This document shows, in pieces, positions 34,693-44,481 of a DNA stretch of 64,000 nt (the stretch's first letter is position 1; every line of letters begins with the position of its first letter). The DNA lies in the NCBI GenBank assembly GCA_945923775.1, contig CAMELR010000005.1:47985-111984 (forward strand), read 5' to 3'. Position numbers and translations under genes: made by a program. This stretch comes from an uncultured Clostridia bacterium. Lineage in GTDB: Bacteria > Bacillota > Clostridia > Oscillospirales > Ruminococcaceae. The notes below the pieces were generated by a model. That model did no database searches. It saw only the letters and a list, made by a program, of their open reading frames with translations, and was not told where the DNA came from.

Positions 34693-35631
34693 TTGTTCGG
34701 TAAAGAGAAATCGCAGTATATCGAGGACAGCAAGTTCCGTTATACGATGCGTGAAATGAAGAAGAACGGCAGCGCGTATATCCTCGCTCTCCCGTACTTC
34801 CTTTTGTTCCTGATATTCACAGGTATACCGGTCGTTATCTCCCTCCCTGTAGGCTTCACGAACTTCAACATGGTTCAGTTCCCGCAGTGGGTAGGACTCA
34901 GCAACTTCTATACTCTGTTCCTTCAGGACGACGTTTTCCTTATTGCTATCCAGAATACGCTTGTATTCGCTATTATCACCGGCCCGGTCAGCTACATCGC
35001 GTGCTTCCTGCTGGCTTGGCTCATCAATGAGATGCCCGGTCCGCTGAAAACTGTATTTACATACATTTTCTACGCTCCGACCCTTGCTGGTAACATCTAC
35101 GCAACATGGCAGCTCATCTTCTCCGGCGATACCTACGGCTTCCTGAACTCCGTTCTCATCAGCCTTGGTCTCATCAACGGTCCTCAGCAGTGGCTGACCG
35201 ACGCAAGATACATTCTCATGTGCGTAATCATCGTACAGATGTGGATGTCCCTTGGTGCAGGCTTCCTTTCACTGCGTGCAGGCTTCCAGGGCATTGATAA
35301 GTCCGGCTACGAGGCTGGCGCTATCGAGGGTATCAAGAACCGCTTCCAGGAACTGCTCTATATCACGATCCCCGCTATGGGTCCGCAGCTTCTGTTCGCG
35401 GCTGTAATGCAGATCACATCTTCCTTCACCGCTGGTGATATCGGTAGATTCCTGACCGCATTCCCGTCTACTGACTACGCAGCGCACACGATCATGACTC
35501 ACGCGTTCGACTACGGCTCAGTCCGTTACGAAATGGGTTACGCCTGCGCTATCTGCTTCCTGCTGTTCATCGTGATGATACTCGTTAACAACGTTATCCG
35601 CAAGGCGATGGCAGGAATACTCGATACTTAA
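34693..35631 (+). CDS. Sugar ABC permease, MalF type (cluster gene 4)
   Basis: 312 residues, six predicted membrane helices. The cytoplasmic EAA loop is YEAGAIEGIKNRFQELLYIT followed by IPAMGPQ. The start is a TTG at 34693, with GGAGG 7 bases upstream. It is co-directional with the binding protein and followed by a MalG-type partner after 12 bases, so it forms permease pair 1. The substrate is probably an oligosaccharide, inferred from the CUT1 family only. Confidence 0.9.
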   Translation: MFGKEKSQYIEDSKFRYTMREMKKNGSAYILALPYFLLFLIFTGIPVVISLPVGFTNFNMVQFPQWVGLSNFYTLFLQDDVFLIAIQNTLVFAIITGPVSYIACFLLAWLINEMPGPLKTVFTYIFYAPTLAGNIYATWQLIFSGDTYGFLNSVLISLGLINGPQQWLTDARYILMCVIIVQMWMSLGAGFLSLRAGFQGIDKSGYEAGAIEGIKNRFQELLYITIPAMGPQLLFAAVMQITSSFTAGDIGRFLTAFPSTDYAAHTIMTHAFDYGSVRYEMGYACAICFLLFIVMILVNNVIRKAMAGILDT

Positions 35632-35643
35632 GGAGGACGGAAG

Positions 35644-36504
35644 ATGCGCATTATTAAGAAAAGAAAAAAGTGGGGAGGATCCCGCGGCGGTGATATCGCG
35701 ATCTTCATTCTGCTCGTGCTTATCGGTCTGTTCATGCTCTTCCCGATCTACCTGTCGGTGATCCAGTCGATCAAGCCGTCCGAGGAACTGTTCGTGTTCC
35801 CGCCTAAGCTCTACGTTCAGCGCCCCACCTCGCAGAACTTCGAGGATATGCTGAAAGTTGCAGGCTCCCTTGACGTACCGTTCTCAAGATACGTTTTCAA
35901 CTCGGTATTCGTTTCTGTAGTCGTTACAGTTGCTCAGCTCTTCCTTTCCTCTTCCGCAGCATACGTGCTGGCGAAGGTCAAGGCTCCCGGCGTAAAGGCT
36001 ATGAACAAGGTCATTGAAATTGCCCTCCTGTTCACTTCTTCTGTAACCTATATCGTACAGTATATCGTTATGGCTGGTATGGGCATGATCGATACATACT
36101 GGGCTATCACGCTGCCGTACATCGCAACTCCTATGGGTCTGTTCCTTATGAAGCAGTTCATGGGTCAGATCCCCGAAAGCATGATCGAAGCCGCAAAGCT
36201 TGACGGTGCGAGCCACCTCAGAGTTTGCTGGCAGATCGTAATGCCTAACGTTAAGCCTGCATGGCTCACCCTGATGATATTCGCATTCCAGGGCGCTTGG
36301 CAGATCACCGGTTACCTGTTCGTTTATTCCGAGCAGCTCAAGCCTATTCCTATCGTAATGCAGCAGATCGCAGCGGCAGGTATTGCACGAACGGGCGTAT
36401 CGTCAGCGACAGTTGTTGTTCTGATGCTGCCGCCTATGATACTCTTCCTTATTCTCCAGAGTAACGTCGTTGAAACGATGGCTCACTCCGGTCTGAAGGA
36501 TTAA
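35644..36504 (+). CDS. Sugar ABC permease, MalG type (cluster gene 5)
   Basis: 286 residues with about six membrane helices. The EAA loop is MIEAAKLDGASHLRVCWQIV followed by MPNVKPAW. The N-terminus is basic and cytoplasmic (MRIIKKRKKWGGSRGG). AAGGAGGACGG precedes the ATG. It pairs with the preceding MalF-type protein; a second, separate pair (genes 9 and 10) is encoded at the end of the same cluster. Confidence 0.9.
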   Translation: MRIIKKRKKWGGSRGGDIAIFILLVLIGLFMLFPIYLSVIQSIKPSEELFVFPPKLYVQRPTSQNFEDMLKVAGSLDVPFSRYVFNSVFVSVVVTVAQLFLSSSAAYVLAKVKAPGVKAMNKVIEIALLFTSSVTYIVQYIVMAGMGMIDTYWAITLPYIATPMGLFLMKQFMGQIPESMIEAAKLDGASHLRVCWQIVMPNVKPAWLTLMIFAFQGAWQITGYLFVYSEQLKPIPIVMQQIAAAGIARTGVSSATVVVLMLPPMILFLILQSNVVETMAHSGLKD

Positions 36505-36549
36505 CCTGCTGTACAGAACAGCGATTCTATTTACGAAAGGATGATTTTA

Positions 36550-38214
36550 GTGCCATCAATCAAGCGCATTGCAGCGCGCGTGACGGCTGCGGCTATGGCT
36601 GCGGTCACGCTCATGACAAGCGTTGCGTATGCAGATGAGCCATATGACGGATATAACTACGACTGGTGGGGCGACCCGGTTCCCTCACAGAACGGCTACG
36701 TTGTAGATAAGGTCATCACCGGTGCGGACATCGGTGTTGGCAGCCTCTCCGAGCCGAGCGACATGTTCTTCTCTGACCTCGGCGACCTGTATCTTGCCGA
36801 TTCGGCATACAAGCCCACAAGCGGTTCTGAGAACGCAAAGGGAAGGATCATCGCCACCGATGAGAACTTCCAGCTCAAGTTTACTGTTGAATCCCTCGAT
36901 TTCTCCGGAGTTCAGGACTGGCTCGACATGAAGAACAGCGAGCTGAATACCGGTGCGATCTCCCAGGCGGATTTCAACAAGATAACGAACCTCAGCTTCA
37001 ACGGTCCTACCGGCGTTTACGTTGACGTTGACGAGGGAGAGTCCACGATCTACGTTGCGGACAACTCCAACGACCGCGTTGTTGCATTCACAGTCGACGA
37101 GATCGGAACCGACGAGTACAAGACCTCCGTCGGCAAGGTAAAGGTAGTTTATACAAGACCTGACGCTTCAATGTACGATCCTTCCGTAACGTTCAACCCC
37201 AGCAAGGTTCTGGTTGACGCTGCGAAGAACGTGTACGTCTGCATCAAGTCCATCACAAAGGGCGCGGCAGTGTTCTCCAAGGAAGGCGACTTCAACGGAT
37301 ACTTCGGTGCGAACCGAGTAGAGGCTACCGGCGAAGTTCTGATGAACGCATTCTGGAAGCTCATATTCAGCCGTGAACAGGCAAAGAGGATGAGAAGAAG
37401 CGTTCCTGTCGAGATCTCCAACTTCGACATCGACTCCAATAACTTTATTTATACAGTTACCGAGTCCAAGTCCGCGGATACAGATATCTTAAAGAAGCTG
37501 AACTCCGCAGGTACGAACATCTACACAAACCTGGGCTACTCTGATTACACATTCGGCGACGCGCTGACAAAGTACTACAGAGGTCAGACCTACTCCTCAC
37601 AGATAACTGATATCGACGTTTCCGCTGACGGAACGATCAACCTGCTCGACCTCAAGACCGGACGTGTGTTCCAGTACGACGACGAGTGCCAGCTCCTGTT
37701 CATCTTCGGCGGCATCGGTCAGCAGAAGGGTACGTTCAACATCGTAAACGCAGTTGAGAGCCGCGGAAACAACGTGTATGTACTCGATGGACGTAAGTGC
37801 TCCATCACGGTATTCAAGCAGACCGAGTTCGGTTCCATCGTTCACAACGCTATCGCGTTGTTCAACAAGGGCAAGTACGAGGAAGCAAGACAGCCGTGGG
37901 AGGAAGCGCTCCGCCGCGACAGCAACTACTGGCTGGCATACATCGGTCTCGGTAACGCTTACCTGAACGAAGGCGACTACGATACCGCGATGAAGTACTT
38001 CTACTACAACTCCAAGTCCGGCTACAACGACGCGTTCAAGAGCTGGCGTATGAACTTCATCAGAGACAACTTCACCGTATTCGCTATAATCATTCTGGTA
38101 CTTCTGGTAGGTATCTACGTGCTCTCCACCTGGAGGAACAAGGTACGTGCAAGGAAGCGCGCAGAACAGGAAAAGTTGTTCAAGGAACGCAATAAAGGAA
38201 AGGAGGACGTCTGA
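36550..38214 (+). CDS. Secreted NHL-like propeller and TPR protein with C-terminal membrane anchor (cluster gene 6)
   Basis: About 554 residues. A signal peptide (IKRIAARVTAAAMAAVTLMTSVAYA) is followed by an NHL/six-bladed-propeller-like region (about 50-420) with repeats such as PSDMFFSDLGDLYLADSA and GPTGVYVDVDEGESTIYVAD. Residues 430-500 contain a TPR-like pair (ALFNKGKYEEARQPWEEALR, GLGNAYLNEGDYDTAMKYF). A C-terminal membrane helix (FTVFAIIILVLLVGIYVL) and a basic cytoplasmic tail end the protein. I choose the GTG at 36550 because CGAAAGG lies 9 bases before it. It looks like a membrane-tethered scaffold on the outer face. Confidence 0.8.
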   Translation: MPSIKRIAARVTAAAMAAVTLMTSVAYADEPYDGYNYDWWGDPVPSQNGYVVDKVITGADIGVGSLSEPSDMFFSDLGDLYLADSAYKPTSGSENAKGRIIATDENFQLKFTVESLDFSGVQDWLDMKNSELNTGAISQADFNKITNLSFNGPTGVYVDVDEGESTIYVADNSNDRVVAFTVDEIGTDEYKTSVGKVKVVYTRPDASMYDPSVTFNPSKVLVDAAKNVYVCIKSITKGAAVFSKEGDFNGYFGANRVEATGEVLMNAFWKLIFSREQAKRMRRSVPVEISNFDIDSNNFIYTVTESKSADTDILKKLNSAGTNIYTNLGYSDYTFGDALTKYYRGQTYSSQITDIDVSADGTINLLDLKTGRVFQYDDECQLLFIFGGIGQQKGTFNIVNAVESRGNNVYVLDGRKCSITVFKQTEFGSIVHNAIALFNKGKYEEARQPWEEALRRDSNYWLAYIGLGNAYLNEGDYDTAMKYFYYNSKSGYNDAFKSWRMNFIRDNFTVFAIIILVLLVGIYVLSTWRNKVRARKRAEQEKLFKERNKGKEDV

Positions 38215-38217
38215 TCT

Positions 38218-38982
38218 ATGAGATTCAATCTTGATATGCCGGCATGGAAATGGCCGTTCTACATCATGCGTCATCCGTTCGAAGGCTTTGAGGATCTCCG
38301 CTGGAAGAAAGCCTACAATATGAAGGTGGCTCTCGTCATCGTTGCGCTGCTCTTTATCGTGAGCGTGTGCAGCGAGCTCATGACAGGCTTCCTGTTCAAC
38401 ACCGCAGCGGTAAAGATCTTCAACATCGTTCCGATCATAATCCGCACAATCGTAATATTCTTCACATGGGTAATAGGCAACTGGGCGCTGTGCACACTGT
38501 TCGACGGCGAGGGCACCATGAAGAACATCTGCGTTAACACCGCATATGCTCTCGTTCCCTACATCATCGGTCAGGTGATCAACATTATCCTCTCCAACTG
38601 CCTGCTCAGAACTGAGTCAGCATTCATCACATTCGTTTCTTACGTAACGATCCTCTGGACTGTGGTGCTGCTGATCTCCGGCATGAAGACAGTTCACCAG
38701 TATTCCATTCCCAAGACCCTGCTGTTCATGCTTATCACCATTCTTGCAATGGTTGTTATCCTTATTCTTCTGGTACTTCTGGTTTCCCTGTTCCAGCAGG
38801 TTTACGTGTTCATCTACTCGATCTACACAGAGCTGCTGTACAGATTCTCCAACCTTGAGCCTACGGCCCTGATCTTCATCTTCATCGGCGTTATCGCTGC
38901 TGTCATCGCAATCGTTGTTGCAGCATACACCGCTTTCGAGAAGCATCAGATCGCTAAGGAGCGCAAGAAGCTGAAGTCCTGA
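38218..38982 (+). CDS. YIP1-family integral membrane protein (cluster gene 7)
   Basis: 254 residues with about five to six hydrophobic helices. The N-terminus has the pattern of bacterial YIP1 family proteins: a short amphipathic part with HPFEGFEDLRWKK, then helices at about 38-60, 68-90, 105-125, 140-160 and so on. YIP1 proteins have no defined bacterial function. The ATG lies 3 bases after the preceding stop and 11 bases from GGAGG. Its conserved location between the NHL/TPR protein and the large secreted protein suggests it is part of the same membrane complex. Confidence 0.8.
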   Translation: MRFNLDMPAWKWPFYIMRHPFEGFEDLRWKKAYNMKVALVIVALLFIVSVCSELMTGFLFNTAAVKIFNIVPIIIRTIVIFFTWVIGNWALCTLFDGEGTMKNICVNTAYALVPYIIGQVINIILSNCLLRTESAFITFVSYVTILWTVVLLISGMKTVHQYSIPKTLLFMLITILAMVVILILLVLLVSLFQQVYVFIYSIYTELLYRFSNLEPTALIFIFIGVIAAVIAIVVAAYTAFEKHQIAKERKKLKS

Positions 38983-39055
38983 CGAACAAGAACATTGGCG
39001 AGCCTGCTCCCCGGGACGGGGAAAAGGCGTAAATATAGTAAATGGTGGTGTAAAA

Positions 39056-41476
39056 ATGCTACATATCCGCAAGAAAATACTTGTCGGCGCACTCTGCGCG
39101 AGCATGGTGCTTTCGGCAAGCCAGAGCGTTGCATGGTCTGAGAGCAACAGCATGACGGCAGAAGCGGGCAGCGCAGAGGCAGGTTCGGAAGAATCCGCCG
39201 CTGAAACCGCGGAGGCTGAGACCTCCACGGCGGAGGCTTCCACTTCCGAGGCAGAGCCTGTGGAGGACGAGAAGCAGCCTATCCAGGAAGATGACGTTCT
39301 TGCTGAGTGCGAGCTTGCAGCTTCAAATGAGAATTTCGAGCTGCTGGTGAACACAAAGACCGGTCTGTTCGCATTCCGCACGAAGGACGGCGACCACATC
39401 TGGTGGAGCAATCCTTACAATGCAGACGACGATCCCGTTGCGAACAACTCCAAGAAGGAGGACCTCAAGTCCGCTCTCGTAATCAACGCAGTTAAGGTAA
39501 CAGATACCGAGTCCCCGTCGACAACGGTGCGTTCCTGGAAGGACAGCGTAAATGCGATCGTTGAGACCGCAGACGATATCAGACCGGGTCTTACCGTTAC
39601 AATGGTGGACAACGGCTTCCGTGCCGAGTACACATTCCCGAACGAGGGTATCACGATCCCTTATTACATCACTCTCGAGGGTGACTACATTCAGGCTTCC
39701 ATCGCCGTGGACGAGATCACCGAGACCGAGAGCGACCCCGCGCTGATCCAGGAAAGCTCGCGTTCCGTTGTTGACGTGAACCTGCTCCAGGATCTCGGCG
39801 CCGCTTTCTCCGATGAGGAAGGCTACATCATCACACCGGACGGTTCCGGCGCGGTGATCAACTTCAACAACGGAAAGAGCAAGGCAAACGAGTACACACA
39901 GCGCATCTACGGCAGAGACCTCGCAAAGAGCCAGGATATGGCTCCTGCAAAGACCGAGCAGGCTTATCTGCCGGTAATGGGTATCGTCAGAAATGACAAC
40001 GCCCTGCTTGAGGTCGTTACCGAAGGCTCCGCGTATGCTACTGCGAGAGCAGCAGTTTCCGGACAGAAGTCCACAAGCTACAACTCCGCATGGTTCAACT
40101 TCCAGCTCCGCGCTACTGACACCTACTTCATGGGCGGTCAGAATGCTTCCGCGCTGAATGCTTACCAGGAGGACATAATCCCCGAGGACAGACTGACAGT
40201 CCGCTACTATCCTATAGTTAAGGACGACGTAAGCTATGTTGACGTGGCTAAGCGCTATCAGCAGTACCTCGTTGAAGAGAAGGGTCTCACCAAGACCGAT
40301 AAGGAAGAGGCTCCCCTCTACCTTGACATCTGGGGCGGCACCGTAAAGGAGCAGTCGATACTCGGTTTCCCCGTGAAGCTTGAGACAGCAGCTACCACCT
40401 ACGAGCAGGCCAAGCAGATTCTCCAGGAGCTCACAGCGAACGGTGTAAGCAACATCATCGTTTCCTACGAGGATTTCAACGCGGCTGGTATCACGAGCCG
40501 AATCTCCAGCAAGGTGGATTACTCCGGCACGCTGGGCGGCAAGAACAAGTGGAACGAACTCAAGAGCTACTGTGACGCAAGCGGCATTATGCTAGCTCCG
40601 AGCTTTGACCTGATGAACTATGAGCGCAGCGGCAACGGCTACACCAAGACCGGCGCTTCCGCGATCGCGATCACCAAGGCTTATGCTACACAGGGCGTTT
40701 ACGAGCTGGCGTTCGGTACTCCGCACGACACACGCTCAAGCTGGTACATTCTCTCACCGTCTTTCTATGAGAGAGTTTACGGCGAGGTAGTTTCAAGCTG
40801 CCAGAAGGACGGCATCACAGCGATGTCCGTTGCAGACGGCACCAACATGCTTTACAGCGACTACACCGCGAACGTTTCCAGAAGCACCTCCAGACAGCAG
40901 GCTGTCAATAACCTCATCAAGGGCTACGAGATGATCAACCAGAGCGGTATGACATTCGTATCCGGTGCGGCTAACGATTACGCTTTGCCGTATGTTGACT
41001 ACCTGAAGGACGTTCCGCTCTACAGCAGCAACTTCGACGTTTACGACTACGATATCCCGTTCTACGAGATCGTAATTCACGGTTACATTCCGTACACCAC
41101 CAAGGCGAAGAACGCAAGCTCCAGCGCAGACGAGCTGTTCGTTTACTCTGTGGTTACAGGCACTCCGCTTCACTATGAGGTGATGTATCAGGATCCTAAC
41201 GAGTTCACCGACTGCTCTTATGATGAGCTGTTCTACACTCACTACAGCGGCTGGCTGAACGACATGACGGCTGAATATAAGCTCATGCAGCAGTATGTGC
41301 TTCCTCTGACCGACGAGACCATCGAGGATTTCGAGATCACCGATGGAACTCATTACAAGACCACCTTCTCCGACGGCACAGTCGTTGAGGCGGACGTAAG
41401 CACCCTCCAGATCTGGGTCAACGGTACCGAGGTAAAGCTTTCCGATTTTGAACAGAAAGGAGCGACAACTGACTGA
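39056..41476 (+). CDS. Large secreted DUF5696-like protein, possible TIM-barrel glycosidase (cluster gene 8)
   Basis: 806 residues. A signal peptide (RKKILVGALCASMVLSASQSVAWS) and an acidic Glu/Ala/Ser stretch (35-75) precede a beta-rich N-terminal half (80-390; IITPDGSGAVINFNNGKSKA) and a C-terminal half (400-740) with alternating strands and helices resembling a TIM barrel (LYLDIWGGTVKEQSILGFPV, NIIVSYEDFNAAG, IMLAPSFDLMNYE, GITAMSVADGTNMLYSDY). This layout fits DUF5696. It may be a polysaccharide hydrolase or binding protein; no catalytic pair is assigned. Its stop overlaps the next ATG by 1 base. Confidence 0.72.
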   Translation: MLHIRKKILVGALCASMVLSASQSVAWSESNSMTAEAGSAEAGSEESAAETAEAETSTAEASTSEAEPVEDEKQPIQEDDVLAECELAASNENFELLVNTKTGLFAFRTKDGDHIWWSNPYNADDDPVANNSKKEDLKSALVINAVKVTDTESPSTTVRSWKDSVNAIVETADDIRPGLTVTMVDNGFRAEYTFPNEGITIPYYITLEGDYIQASIAVDEITETESDPALIQESSRSVVDVNLLQDLGAAFSDEEGYIITPDGSGAVINFNNGKSKANEYTQRIYGRDLAKSQDMAPAKTEQAYLPVMGIVRNDNALLEVVTEGSAYATARAAVSGQKSTSYNSAWFNFQLRATDTYFMGGQNASALNAYQEDIIPEDRLTVRYYPIVKDDVSYVDVAKRYQQYLVEEKGLTKTDKEEAPLYLDIWGGTVKEQSILGFPVKLETAATTYEQAKQILQELTANGVSNIIVSYEDFNAAGITSRISSKVDYSGTLGGKNKWNELKSYCDASGIMLAPSFDLMNYERSGNGYTKTGASAIAITKAYATQGVYELAFGTPHDTRSSWYILSPSFYERVYGEVVSSCQKDGITAMSVADGTNMLYSDYTANVSRSTSRQQAVNNLIKGYEMINQSGMTFVSGAANDYALPYVDYLKDVPLYSSNFDVYDYDIPFYEIVIHGYIPYTTKAKNASSSADELFVYSVVTGTPLHYEVMYQDPNEFTDCSYDELFYTHYSGWLNDMTAEYKLMQQYVLPLTDETIEDFEITDGTHYKTTFSDGTVVEADVSTLQIWVNGTEVKLSDFEQKGATTD

Positions 41477-42615
41477 TGAGTGAAGAACTTGAATTAAGCG
41501 GAAAGAGCGAGAACACCGCTCCCGCAGAGTCAGCGGCTGAACCCGCCGCAGAGCCGGCACCGGCTCCCGCACCGGTTCAGAGAGTGTCTGCTCACAATAC
41601 GGCCGCCGCTGCTGCGCTCAACGCAGCAAACGAGGAGGTCGACATTCGCCGCAAGGGCGGTGAAAAGGCTCAGGTCAAGATCAAGACCACAAAGATCCCC
41701 TACGAGAAGAAAAAGGGTCTTTACGGCTACGGCTTCATAGCGCTCTGGTTCATCGGAACACTGTGGCTGTTCATCATGCCGGTACTGACCTCCCTGTGGT
41801 ACTCGCTGTGTAACACCAAGCTGCTTGATAAGGCAGGCGCGCTCGAGGTCGGCATGACCTCCGCAGGCATCTACACCGAGTGGAACGGCTTCTACAACTT
41901 CACAAAGGCGTTTACGATTGATACCACCTTCCTTCCGAAGCTGGGTACGGCGCTCGGCGAGATCCTCCCGAACACCATCGTAATCATGATATTCTCCCTG
42001 TTTATCGCGGTTATCCTGAACCAGAAGTTCAGAGGAAGAACGCTTGCAAGAGCGATCTTCTTCCTGCCGGTTCTTATCGCGACAGGTCCTGTAATCAGCG
42101 TTATCAACGGTGATATGACCTCCCAGGGCGTATCTGACGCAGCACAGTTCTCCACACTGTTCAAGACAGACCTTGTAACAGAGCTGATGGAGTTCATCGG
42201 TATCTATAACCTGAACCAGACGTTCACAGACGTCATCAAGACTATCACGTCCGACGTACTGAACCTCGTATGGAACTCCGGTATCCAGATACTGATCTTC
42301 CTCTCCGCCCTCCAGACCATTCCGCCTTCTGCAAAGGAAGCGGCAAGCATCGAGGGTGCAACCGCATGGGAGTTCTTCTGGAAGATCACCTTCCCGTACA
42401 TCTCACCGATGATCCTGTCCAACCTCGTATATACCGTTATCGACGCGTTCGTATCCACTGATAACGTCGTAATGGAATACGTTCTGGCACAGTCCAGAAA
42501 CTGGGAGTACGGCTATTCCGCAGCGCTTGCGTGGATCTACTTCGCAATAGTAGGTGCGTGCCTCGGTATTATCTGCGTGATAATCAACAGGTTCGTTTAC
42601 TACGAGAATGATTAA
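41476..42615 (+). CDS. Sugar ABC permease, MalF type with N-terminal extension (cluster gene 9)
   Basis: 379 residues. The first ~75 residues are a cytoplasmic extension rich in Glu, Ala and Pro (EPAAEPAPAPAPVQR), followed by a Lys-rich stretch and six membrane helices. The EAA loop is AKEAASIEGATAWEFFWKIT then FPYISPM. Standard MalF-type subunits of this size class are about 300 residues, so the extension is extra. It overlaps the DUF5696-like stop by 1 base (TGATG), so translation is coupled. It forms permease pair 2 with the next gene. Confidence 0.88.
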   Translation: MSEELELSGKSENTAPAESAAEPAAEPAPAPAPVQRVSAHNTAAAAALNAANEEVDIRRKGGEKAQVKIKTTKIPYEKKKGLYGYGFIALWFIGTLWLFIMPVLTSLWYSLCNTKLLDKAGALEVGMTSAGIYTEWNGFYNFTKAFTIDTTFLPKLGTALGEILPNTIVIMIFSLFIAVILNQKFRGRTLARAIFFLPVLIATGPVISVINGDMTSQGVSDAAQFSTLFKTDLVTELMEFIGIYNLNQTFTDVIKTITSDVLNLVWNSGIQILIFLSALQTIPPSAKEAASIEGATAWEFFWKITFPYISPMILSNLVYTVIDAFVSTDNVVMEYVLAQSRNWEYGYSAALAWIYFAIVGACLGIICVIINRFVYYEND

Positions 42616-42628
42616 GGAGGTTAGAGAA

Positions 42629-43885
42629 GTGACAGATAAAGAATTTGAGCTCCCCACCGAGGGAAATAATGTTGCTGATCAGCCTGCTGAAAACGTAACA
42701 TCTAACGAGTCCCTTGAGAGCAGCGCCGCAGCAATCGCGGACAGCCTCAAGCAGGACGAAAAGACGGTTGTTGAGCCTACCGCCGAAGCAATCGCAGAGA
42801 CCATCGCTGACATCAACTCTGACGCAGCGGTTGCAGTAACTGCAATGCCGACAAAGGCACCCAAGAAGGAAAAGAAAAAGAAGGACGAGTACCGTGTGTC
42901 CAATTTTGACATCATCAAGAATTACCACAGGTACACCGCCAAGGAGAAGAAGCACTACAGATACCTGTTCTGGCATCGTATCGCCGCATATGTATGGCCG
43001 TTCTTCAGAGCAGTCATCATCTTCGGTCTGAGCTTCGTAATCCTGTATCCTATCCTTTACATGATCTCCACCTCTATCCGTCCCCAGGCGGAAATGAACG
43101 ACCCCTCCGTAATGTGGATCCCCAAGACGATCCGCATGGAGAACTTCGTCGAGGTTTGGAACGCGATCGACTACCCGGGCACTCTGTGGAACACGCTGAT
43201 ACTGAACATCGTGTCCTCTGTCCTCCAGGTAGGTACCTGCGCGCTGACCGGCTACGGCTTCGCGAGATTCAAGTTCAAGGGCAAGAATTTCTTCTTCGCG
43301 CTTGTTCTGCTCCAGATCATCGTTCCTGTACAGATCATTCTTATCCCGCAGTTCTCTCAGTTCAGATATTTCGATATCTTCGGACTGCTCAACGCACTGA
43401 TGGGCGACTCTATCAACCTGGTTGATACGAACCTTTCGATGTACATACCGGCGCTCATGTGTAACGGTATCCGTGCGGGATTGTTCATCTACCTGTTCAG
43501 GCAGTTCTTCCGAGGGCTTCCGAAGGAGCTGGAGGACGCTGCGTACCTCGACGGCTGCGGTCCGTTCAAGACCTTCATCAGCGTTATGGTACCGAATGCC
43601 GCAAGCTCATTCCTGACGGTATTCATCTTCTCCATCGTTTGGTACTGGAACGACTACTATGTATCTTCGATGTACTTCACAAAGGCGAACACGATTTCGC
43701 TGAAGATCGACGGTATCGCGAACATCATCTCCATGTACCTGACCGGTGAGGTCGGCGTTGCTTCCGACTACATCGTATGGATGGAGGCAGCCTGCCTGCT
43801 TGCTATCACACCTATCGTTATCATGTACATCTTCTTACAGAAGTACTTCACCGAAGGTATCGCAAGAGCGGGTCTCGCAAACTAA
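42629..43885 (+). CDS. Sugar ABC permease, MalG type with N-terminal extension (cluster gene 10)
   Basis: About 418 residues from a GTG at 42629 with AAGGAGGT 7 bases upstream; an ATG at 42608 would swallow that site. Residues 1-105 are an acidic Ala/Glu/Thr-rich cytoplasmic extension ending in a Lys cluster (KEKKKKDEY); six membrane helices follow. The EAA loop is LEDAAYLDGCGPFKTFISVM then VPNAASS. It pairs with the preceding MalF-type gene. Both members of this second pair have long cytoplasmic N-terminal tails, unlike pair 1. A strong terminator follows, ending the cluster. Confidence 0.88.
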   Translation: MTDKEFELPTEGNNVADQPAENVTSNESLESSAAAIADSLKQDEKTVVEPTAEAIAETIADINSDAAVAVTAMPTKAPKKEKKKKDEYRVSNFDIIKNYHRYTAKEKKHYRYLFWHRIAAYVWPFFRAVIIFGLSFVILYPILYMISTSIRPQAEMNDPSVMWIPKTIRMENFVEVWNAIDYPGTLWNTLILNIVSSVLQVGTCALTGYGFARFKFKGKNFFFALVLLQIIVPVQIILIPQFSQFRYFDIFGLLNALMGDSINLVDTNLSMYIPALMCNGIRAGLFIYLFRQFFRGLPKELEDAAYLDGCGPFKTFISVMVPNAASSFLTVFIFSIVWYWNDYYVSSMYFTKANTISLKIDGIANIISMYLTGEVGVASDYIVWMEAACLLAITPIVIMYIFLQKYFTEGIARAGLAN

Positions 43886-43902
43886 TTCCACGGCAAAAGA
43901 TT

Positions 43903-43933
43903 CAGCCCCGGGGACACTCGGGGCTGTTTATTT
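43903..43933 (+). terminator. Terminator of the ABC cluster
   Basis: CAGCCCCG / CGGGGCTG followed by TTTATTTT, 18 bases after the last permease stop. Confidence 0.8.
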
Positions 43934-43998
43934 TCATTCTCGGGGAATACTATTTGCGGAACCTGCGGAAAGTATTCATTTGACACGAAAGAGGCAGT

Positions 43999-44442
43999 AT
44001 GAAATTTGTTGAGATATTCTCCGACGGAGCATGCAGCGGCAATCCCGGGCCCGGAGGCTGGGGAGCGATACTCCGCTGCGACGGTTACGAGAAGGAGATA
44101 AGCGGCGGGGAAGCGCACACAACGAACAACCGCATGGAGCTTACCGGGGTGATACAGGCGCTGTCTGCGCTGAAGTACCCGTGCAAGGTAAGGGTCACCA
44201 CTGACAGCAAGTACGTTGTAGACGGCATAACAAAGGGCTGGGCACAGGGCTGGAAGAAACGCGGCTGGAAGAAGTCCGACGGCAAACCCGCGCTGAATCC
44301 CGAATTATGGGAGCGCCTGCTTGAGCTGCTCGCGATACACGATGTGGAGTTCGCGTGGATAAAGGGTCATGCGGGTCATGAGGAAAACGAACGGTGCGAC
44401 AGGCTGGCAGTCGCACAGCGGGATCTGCATTCGGGAAAATAA
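43999..44442 (+). CDS. rnhA: Ribonuclease HI
   Basis: 147 residues, full length for RNase HI. The four catalytic carboxylates are visible: Asp9 in [11 protein letters not shown], Glu47 in NNRMEL, Asp69 in TTDSKYV and Asp134 in ERCDRLA; His124 is in IKGHAGH. It cleaves the RNA strand of RNA-DNA hybrids, for primer removal and R-loop repair. The GSGW/KKR segment ([16 protein letters not shown]) is the basic handle region seen in E. coli-type enzymes. GAGGCAG precedes the ATG. It is a single gene. Confidence 0.95.
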   Translation: MKFVEIFSDGACSGNPGPGGWGAILRCDGYEKEISGGEAHTTNNRMELTGVIQALSALKYPCKVRVTTDSKYVVDGITKGWAQGWKKRGWKKSDGKPALNPELWERLLELLAIHDVEFAWIKGHAGHEENERCDRLAVAQRDLHSGK

Positions 44443-44481
44443 GAAGCTACTTCGGTTGAAGGTAAGGGTTTAGGCTGTAGA

